Source: Brachionus rotundiformis
Taxonomy: Eukaryota; Rotifera; Eurotatoria; Ploima; Brachionidae
Assembly (NCBI GenBank): GCA_016802295.1
Contig: JAESIW010000065.1
Coordinates: 558,001-622,000, forward strand
Reading direction: 5' to 3'
Length of the DNA: 64,000 nucleotides
Both the position numbers and the translations under genes were made by a program. Below the pieces are notes generated by a model that was given only the letters and a program-made list of their open reading frames with translations, was not told the DNA's origin and made no database searches. Position 1 is the first letter of the stretch; each line of letters opens with the position of its first letter. Shown one piece after another: positions 57,012 through 64,000 of this stretch.

Positions 57012-59589
57012 ATGAACAAAATTCAGAATTTTAAAACAGTGGTCAAAAAAATAAAAAAGTACATTTTTTTCAATGAAATACCTTCTTAACTTATATCTCT
57101 ATTGAAAATTGTATAGCTTTCCTGAAAAAAATAATAAATCAAAAGAAGCTGCACGATCAAGACGTAATCGTGAAAACGATGAGTTTAAGTACTTGTCTGC
57201 ATTACTTCCATTACAAAACGAAATAACTAAGCAGCTTGATAAGGCCTCAATTATACGTCTTACAATTAGCTATTTAAAATTAAGAAAATTTTATAATGAA
57301 TGCAATTTCATAAACGAAAGTAAACATTTAATTTTTATCATCTTTATTTTTTTTATTTTTTTAAGTACCTAAGCATTTTACTCGGGAAAAATTTGAAATT
57401 AATTCCTTTATACCTTCGGTAAATTTAAATTTTTTTTTAGCTTTTCAATTTTCGGTTTTGTGTCTTTTTGGATCCTAAATGAAATTTAGAAAAAAATCTA
57501 AATTTTTTTAACTTTAAAATTTAACAATAAATATTGGTTATTTAGTAATTTATTTTTTAGTTATTTATTATTATATTGTTTAACAATGCTCGAGAATTTT
57601 TCGGATGAATAAAATAAAAAACCTGATAGTTGAGAAAAATTTTTTAAATAAACCTTCTAATTTTCTAATTATCTAGTCACTTGATGGGTTCTTATTTTTG
57701 TTGGGACATGATGGAAAATTTCTTTATATAAATGAATCTGTTTCATCTATGTTGGGTTTATCTCAGGTAAAACAACAGCAAATCAAAATATTTTTTAAGA
57801 CTTTTAACTCAAGGTTGCCATCATTGGGACGCACATATACGAATATATTCATCCAGATGATCGGGAGGAATTTTCAACAGTTCTTGGCTTGACCAAAATT
57901 GGAAAAAAAAATCCCGAGTCAAAAACAAACTTTGATTCGATGAGTTCTGAATATTCAGAAGACTCCATAGAAGGTAAAGTATTATCTTTTTGTTTATTAT
58001 AACTTAATGAACTAATTTTCACAAGAAAATGAATTCGATGATTCACTTGGAATCAATGGTAAAAAAGTTTCATTGCTAATACGATTTAAATCGACTCTTA
58101 TGAAAAAATCAAATTTTATTAAGTCATCTGGTTGGAGGGTAATTTTTTAGATAAAAAAAAAATAAAAATCTATAAAATATTGACCTAAGCTAATACAAAT
58201 AATTGGCCGGTTGGACTCTTGTTTATCAAATTCGAAAATAGGTGCTGGATTTTTCGGAGTTGGCTTGAGCATAGAGACTCAGTCTTTGTGTGAAATTAAT
58301 CTTCAAAATTCTACTTTCATAATCAAATTGAACAACAAATTTCAGGTCGAATCAATTGAAAAGTTGTCTAATTAGATGCTGTGATATTGTGAAACTTGGT
58401 AACAGTTAACAATTTAAATCTTAAATTATCAAAATGTTTCTAAACCAAATTTCACAATAATAAAACAACTTGTATGTTTATATTTAAAATTTTTCATTTA
58501 GCTTTCCGCTTGAATTGGAAATAGATGTTGGTAAAATATTTGGACAATCAATTTTTCATCTAGTCAATCCGAAAGACTTGTTGTTTGTTAAAGACAAATT
58601 AATTGAAGGTAAATGCACTTTACTCGTCGTATTTAATTAGAATTTTTCTTTAAGTTAAAAAAAAAGAACATGGAATATTTTCGTTCAGACTGGCTCAGAA
58701 TATAAACAATAATTTTCTTTGTCAATGTAGCGCTTTTCTAATTCCAAAAGCAACATTTTTGCCAACAATTGGCCATGAATGTACTATAAAAGAATCATTT
58801 CAGATAATTCTAATAAACGAGTTATTCAGGTAAGTGTTTTGAAATTTAGTTGAGAAAGGTTATAAAACTTATCCCTTAAATTTTCTATGATTTTTAAAAT
58901 TTAAAATAAAAAATTTGTAACTTAATTAATTATTAATTAAAACTATTATCTATAAAAATCGTTTAATTTATTTAATCTATTATGAAAACTGATATTATCC
59001 ATTTAAGAATTGATGAACTAATGTCTCACCAAAGATTAACAGGTAACAGTGATTTTTTTGACTCATTTACAGCCTTTATCAGTTTAATATATTATAAATA
59101 AAATGATTTTTGAAAGATTGATAGTTTTTTTTTAAAGAGAAGCCAAATTCAAATATTAATGAAAATCAATTCGCTTACAAAAGTCTAACACAGCCAGAAG
59201 AAATACTAGAAAAAAATCTTCCTTTAAAAAAGAACAAGAATAAAATGAGGACAACATTGGTAAAATCAGCTGATGAATCATTTAAAAAAGAGCTACTGAA
59301 AGAAAGAGCTCGAAAATATTTTAAAATCGATTCTCCAAATGTGGAAAACAGAATTGGTCAAGACTCTATTTTCGAAGCATCGTTTATTCGTCAAAGTGTT
59401 TTTAATTTAGATCACAATATTCAAGATCATTGTAATTCAATTGATTTTAATTATATGAGCTTTTTAAATCCATATCATAATGAGACACAAGATTTGAGAG
59501 AGAGTTCATATTGGGATTTGGTCAAGCAAGATGAATTCTATTCCAATTCTAATCTATCTAGCTTTTCAAATTTTTCTGAACAAATATAG
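57012..59589 (+). CDS. bHLH-PAS transcription factor, NPAS1/3-Trachealess-like (11 exons, 535 aa)
   Basis: Exons 57012-57058, 57117-57319, 57366-57418, 57677-57766, 57814-57973, 58026-58138, 58190-58362, 58502-58608, 58655-58829, 59008-59042 and 59138-59589 join in frame. The bHLH (about 23-75) has KSKEAARSRRNREND and QLDKASIIRLTISYLKLR, the signature of class I bHLH-PAS factors (SIM, HIF, NPAS1/3, Trh). PAS-A starts SLDGFLFLLGHDGKFLYINE and includes GTHIYEYIHPDDREEF and FKSTLMKKSNFIKSSGW, the last closest to NPAS1/3 and Trachealess. PAS-B includes IFGQSIFHLVNPKDLLF. Such factors dimerise with ARNT and control neural or tubular-organ genes. The first 47-bp exon is the least certain. The donor after 58362 (GTTGTC) is weak, but alternatives break the frame. 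The protein is short for the family. Confidence 0.85.
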
Positions 59590-61954
59590 TTTTTAAAAAT
59601 TATTTTACTTTTGTTGTTTTTTTTTGATCAAATTATTTGATGACAAGATTAAGTTTAAAAATAAATCAGTAATCATTTAATCCAATGTTAATTGTAGCGT
59701 TTTGAATACTGGAATTACTCTATTTTTCCATTATTAAAATTTATAAAAGGAGCCTGATAAAATTAAATTTTAATAAGATTAATTCTATATATTAATTATT
59801 TAGAAATTTAATTAAAAAAATTAATGCGCGTTTTACTAGAAAGAGAAGAAAACAAAACCCATTTTAAAAAGTGCCAATAACAGAATTGAAAACTACTCGT
59901 AACCAGCTTCGCTTGAAATCAAAACAATCATTTAACAGCAGGACTTTAGCTGGCTTTGATTGATTTAACTAACCAATTTGTTAAGTCCTTTAAAGAATTG
60001 AAAATAATTTGATTATTGCTAAAATCAATAGTTTAAGATTTAAATGAAACATAAAGAAAATATAATAAAGATTATGAATAAAATAATCATACTCAATTTT
60101 TGTTTAAGTAAGCTTTTAATTTTTGAAAAAAAGATAAATATGTATTAAGTGTAAATTGAATTTTTTCAAAGTGGCTATTAGAAGAAAATTAGATATCGAT
60201 TGAATTTTAATTTATTACAAGAATATTGAAAGCAAATATTTCTATCAAATTTAATTTTCGTTTTTCGTTACACTCAAATAACCGGCTTTTGGTTTCTGCA
60301 TTTAGACCGAAATTAGATAAAGATAAAGCACTATTTGTCATAAAAAAAGATCGTCAACAATAATTTCCTACTGTTCTCTCGCAGCTAAACTCTTATAAAT
60401 AAATTAAGAATAAGCATCATAAATTCAACACTATTTCTAAATTAAAAAATTGATATTTAACAACTTAAGCTAATGAAATACCATAAATTTAAATGATAAT
60501 CATTAAGATATTTATACTTCAAGACGAATTATATAGGATGAAAAAAACGCTTGTCAAGCGATAACCAAAATAATTAAAAAAGAAAAATCAAAACCTTATC
60601 ATTTTCATTGATAATTGTAGTGAAAGTAATTTTATTTAATCAAAATATAATAAGATTCTTCTTTAAATTTCAAAAAAAATAATTTTTGTTCTAAAAATGG
60701 CAAAAAAATCAATAGCAAACTACCATTTTTTCGTGCAAACCGTTTTAAGAATAAATCCATATTTTGAATCATAATCATCATTTAATAACATATTAAATTA
60801 AAATTTAGATTATCAGTGATTAATTTTGTAATAAAATCATAATTAAAATTTTTAATTTCTCGTTACATTTAGCTTTATTTCCTTTGTATATAGTTAAATA
60901 TTAATTAAGCAAAGCAAAGATCGTTTTTGACGTTCTAGAACGACTTTCAATCAAATATTGGCTTTGTTAAAATAAAAATATAAGTATATCAGTTTTGAAT
61001 TAGCTGAATCATCATCAATGCATTCTAATCAATATCAAAAGTCATATAAATAGAATATTATAAATTTAGATGAAATTTTTCAAATTTTATTTTCAGTATA
61101 ATTTAAACAAATAAGCTAAACACTAGAAATTCTAGATGTTTGTTTTATCCAAAATTAAGAAATAAATTATTGATTCTCATTTTATCAGTTCTTCTTTTAA
61201 TAAAAACAAAATTTTATATTCTTAATAATTTTTTAATGAAATTTCAAATGGTTGAGTAAAATAACGAAATTAAATGATTCATCATTTTATATATAGCTTA
61301 GGGCAATTTATAATGATCAATTTAATAAATTCTTTTATTAAGATCAAACTTAAGAATTTTAGTTCATAAATTTATATCAAAAATATGAAAATAACAGTTT
61401 GTAGTATAAAATTTATTCTCGTTTCACCCAGGGCTAGTTATGAGGAAAAAACATTCTCTAATAGTAAGAAGAGTAAAGCAGCTATTTAAATTTTGATTAG
61501 TTTTAAATCTTAAGAGTAACTTAATTATTTCAATTAAGATGTATCGTAAATCAATTGAATCCAAGTAATTGATCTTCATTAATTTTTTGAATATAAACGA
61601 TCTATTTTATTTGTTATAGAAAAGAATGAAAAAAGTTCAATAAAATTTATAATTTTCTAAAAACTACCTTAAATAAATTAACATTAAAACACGCATCAGG
61701 AGTTGATCAGAATATTAAAAGAAAATTCCAGGCTTAATTTGATGCGAAACACCAGCAAAATTAGGTTATTTATGCCGGATTTCCAACAAAGATAGCAAAT
61801 CTTTCAAAATATAAATCACGAAGAAAAAAATTTGCTTCTATTATAGATAAAAAAAACAAAATTAGTTTTTTTTCATTTACCAAAGCAACAAAACTTAATA
61901 TTTAATTTTTTTGAAGATATTTAATTAATATATTTAACATTTAAAATATTTAAA
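59590..61954. other. Intergenic A+T-rich region
   Basis: 2.4 kb between the bHLH-PAS gene and calcineurin B. No gene recognised on either strand. Confidence 0.5.
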
Positions 61955-62684
61955 ATGGTTTGTAAATATAAGAATAATAAAAAAGTTATTATATTTTTTT
62001 CTAAGGGAAATGATATGCAAATACCAATGGAATTATGCTCACATTGTAATACCTCATTTTAGATGTTAAGTTTTAATTTACTATTTAATTTCCTTTAAGT
62101 TGAGCCAGATGAAATAAGACGGCTAGGCAAAAGGTTCCGAAAATTAGATCTAGACGGTTCAGGTTCGCTTAGTGTTGATGAATTTATGAGTATACCAGAT
62201 CTGCAGCAGAATCCTCTGGTACAGAGGGTTATAGACATATTTGACGCCGATGGAAATGGAGAAGTTGATTTTCGAGGTTGATTTCTACATTTTAGTGCAT
62301 TTTTGGTTTATAAATCTAATTTAATTTTTAAGAGTTTATTCAAGGCATATCCCAATTTAGTGTAAATGGTGACAAGGAAGCCAAACTAAAATGTATTTTT
62401 TAAATCTTTTTGGTAGAATTCCATACAAAATTTTATTTTAAGTTGCTTTCAAAATTTATGATATGGACCGTGATGGCTACATATCGAATGGCGAATTATT
62501 CCAAGTGCTAAAGATGATGGTTGGAAATAATTTAAAAGATGCTCAGTTACAGCAAATAGTAGACAAGACTATCATTTATGCTGATAAAGACAATGATGGT
62601 AAGATATCATTTGAAGAATTCAAAGCAGTAATTGATGAATCCTTACGGGCTAATATTGAATCCAAAATGACGGTCCATGTCTAA
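61955..62684 (+). CDS. PPP3R1: Calcineurin B, regulatory subunit of protein phosphatase 2B (5 exons, 173 aa)
   Basis: Exons 61955-61957 (ATG only), 62006-62045, 62100-62276, 62333-62392 and 62443-62684 join in frame. The protein follows human CnB closely: MGND, MELCSHFEPDEIRRLGKRF, LDLDGSGSLSVDEF, LQQNPLVQRVIDIFDADGNG, GISQFSVNGDKE, YDMDRDGYISNGELFQVLKM and DKDNDGKISFEEF. All four EF-hand loops keep their calcium ligands, and the N-terminal Gly after Met fits myristoylation. CnB activates the calcineurin catalytic subunit, which is not in the window. The final residues (about 20) differ most from human. The first intron directly follows the start codon, an arrangement also known in calmodulin genes. 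Confidence 0.93.
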
Positions 62685-63264
62685 AAATATTTTTTTTTTA
62701 AAGTGTTGGTGATTAATTGTTAAATAAAAATATTGCTTTAGTATATCTAATTTTTTTCAAATATCTTAAGAACAGCAAGTTTCAACACGGGTCTACCATA
62801 TAGAATTTATTGAGATCAAAAGCTTGTTTTGAAAAGCCTATAATAGTAAAAAAACAAGCTTTACTAGCAATTAGGAAAAAATCAACAAAATAAAAATTGC
62901 ATACATTTGATTTATTTATACATATATTGTTTATTTTAAATGTAATTGATAGGATATTAAACAAAAAATCAGGCTTTGATTTATATAATTTTTTTTGGTG
63001 AATAAAAAAAAATCATTTTTAATAATATGATAATGATAAATATTTGTTAATATTTTAAAAGAAAAATAGAAATAATAAATCCAATATTTTATTTTTAAGA
63101 TTTCAAAATATAAAACTATTTGTTATTTGAAAATTGAAAAAATCTTATTATTTCTGTTTAAAAAAGCGCTGATTTTGAGCAAATAAAAATACAAATCAAA
63201 AGCTCATCAAAAAAAAATTTAATTTGCGTCACTGTTTAATAATTTACACCAAAAATAAGAATAA
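62685..63264. other. Convergent intergenic spacer
   Basis: About 580 bp between the calcineurin B stop and the 3' end of the coiled-coil gene. Nothing recognised. Confidence 0.5.
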
Positions 63265-63964
63265 TTAGCTGGTTATAGAAGTTATTTTAAAAATATTGTT
63301 TGCTGTTAATAGCTCTATGTCATTTAAATTTAATTTCAAACTTTCCAAAATATTCTTGGTCTGAATTTTAGATCTTTCTAAGCTCATTAGTTTATCTTGA
63401 AAGCTTTTAGCCAAAGATTCTCTAGCTCTCATTTGTTCATCTCTTAGATTTGCTTCATTTTGACTTTCAAGAGAATCATAGCAACACGCTCCAATAGGCT
63501 TTCTAATATTTGGAGTTATTAACAAGGAAGAAGCTGGCTGATTGACAGTTTGACGGCCTGATGAAATTCTATCGTGCTGATCCACCTGATCCTTCAATAC
63601 TTCTTCGAGATTGTTTAATTTTATCTTTATTAGACGTAACTCTTCTTGATTACTAGTAAAAATTAAAATTAGAAAATTAAAACAGATAAATTTACTTTAT
63701 ATAATCCTGATTTAGATGTTCAAATTCTTTGGCCTTATGATCAAGCTTATCTTCAAGGTGATCAATCGTTTTTTTCTTTTCATTTACTTCTTCTTGTAAC
63801 TCACGTATTCTACAATTATGATTTAACTTTATTTTAAAACTAATAATTTAAAAATTTTTTCATTACGTTTTTGAATTAATTTCGTTTTCTTCTAACGATT
63901 TATTAAGCGATTTGTTTTTACTTTTTAATTCTTCATAAGATTTTTTCTGTTTTGACAATTCGCC
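63265..63964 (-). CDS. C-terminal part of a coiled-coil protein (cut by the right edge)
   Basis: Three exons, in coding order: 63964-63867, 63809-63696 and 63652-63265, join in frame. The first begins after an AATTTAAG acceptor, so the gene continues upstream beyond base 64000. The product is a continuous heptad-rich helix (LSKQKKSYEELKSKNKSLNK, RELQEEVNEKKKTIDHLEDK, LNQDYINNQEELRLIKIKL). A less structured stretch (SSGRQTVNQPASSLLITPNI) and a final helical segment (DEQMRARESLAKSFQDKLMS) follow, with the stop at 63265. This pattern fits centrosomal, ciliary or motor-tail proteins, but I cannot name a family. Confidence 0.75.
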
Positions 63965-64000
63965 CTTAAATTGGTAAAAATAATTAAATATCAAAAGTTA

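Overview
The window looks like nuclear DNA of a small metazoan. It is extremely A+T-rich, and almost every gene is split by introns of about 45-60 bp with GT...AG ends, often ending in TTTAAG or TTTTAG. The gene set is clearly animal: an NCoR/SMRT co-repressor, two kainate-type glutamate receptors, an NPAS/Trachealess-like bHLH-PAS factor, collagen galactosyltransferase, SPATA7 and PPEF. Base composition, tiny introns and gene content fit a monogonont rotifer such as Brachionus, but no taxonomic marker proves that. All exon models were built by eye and checked only by reading-frame continuity across each splice junction.

Layout. 1.7-2.9 kb (+): a membrane-anchored SPFH/band-7 protein with a cysteine-rich insertion. 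3.4-5.2 kb (+): a meiotic HORMAD (Hop1/HORMAD1) with HORMA, PHD finger and winged helix. 9.0-9.7 kb (+): an unrecognised cluster of short coding-like exons. 10.2-20.3 kb (+): an NCoR/SMRT co-repressor in four exons, with a MITE-like inverted repeat in intron 1 and a hairpin-rich segment in intron 3. 21.9-24.0 kb (+): a COLGALT-type glycosyltransferase. 24.8-25.8 kb (+): a degenerate tyrosylprotein-sulfotransferase-like protein. 26.6 kb: a piggyBac-type MITE. 27.2 and 29.9 kb (+): two CHP-type EF-hand genes in tandem. 31.1-34.9 and 37.0-41.4 kb (-): two tandem kainate-type receptor genes. 42.9-45.7 kb (-): PPEF/rdgC phosphatase. 51.9 kb (-): a small charged orphan. 54.0-56.4 kb (-): SPATA7. 57.0-59.6 kb (+): bHLH-PAS factor. 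62.0-62.7 kb (+): calcineurin B. 63.3 kb to the right edge (-): the end of a coiled-coil gene. The gaps are long A+T-rich tracts without recognisable genes.

How the genes relate. There is no operon logic here. Three calcineurin-B-superfamily genes (two CHP, one CnB) and one EF-hand phosphatase share the window, and the glutamate receptors are an obvious tandem duplication.

The most striking observations concern the receptor pair. The distal gene carries two adjacent 218-bp exons that both encode the M3 gate segment and can only be used one at a time, followed by two alternative last exons. The proximal gene encodes Lys at the pore Q/R site, where its neighbour has Gln. The two genes share a 302-bp block with one difference, which suggests recent gene conversion.
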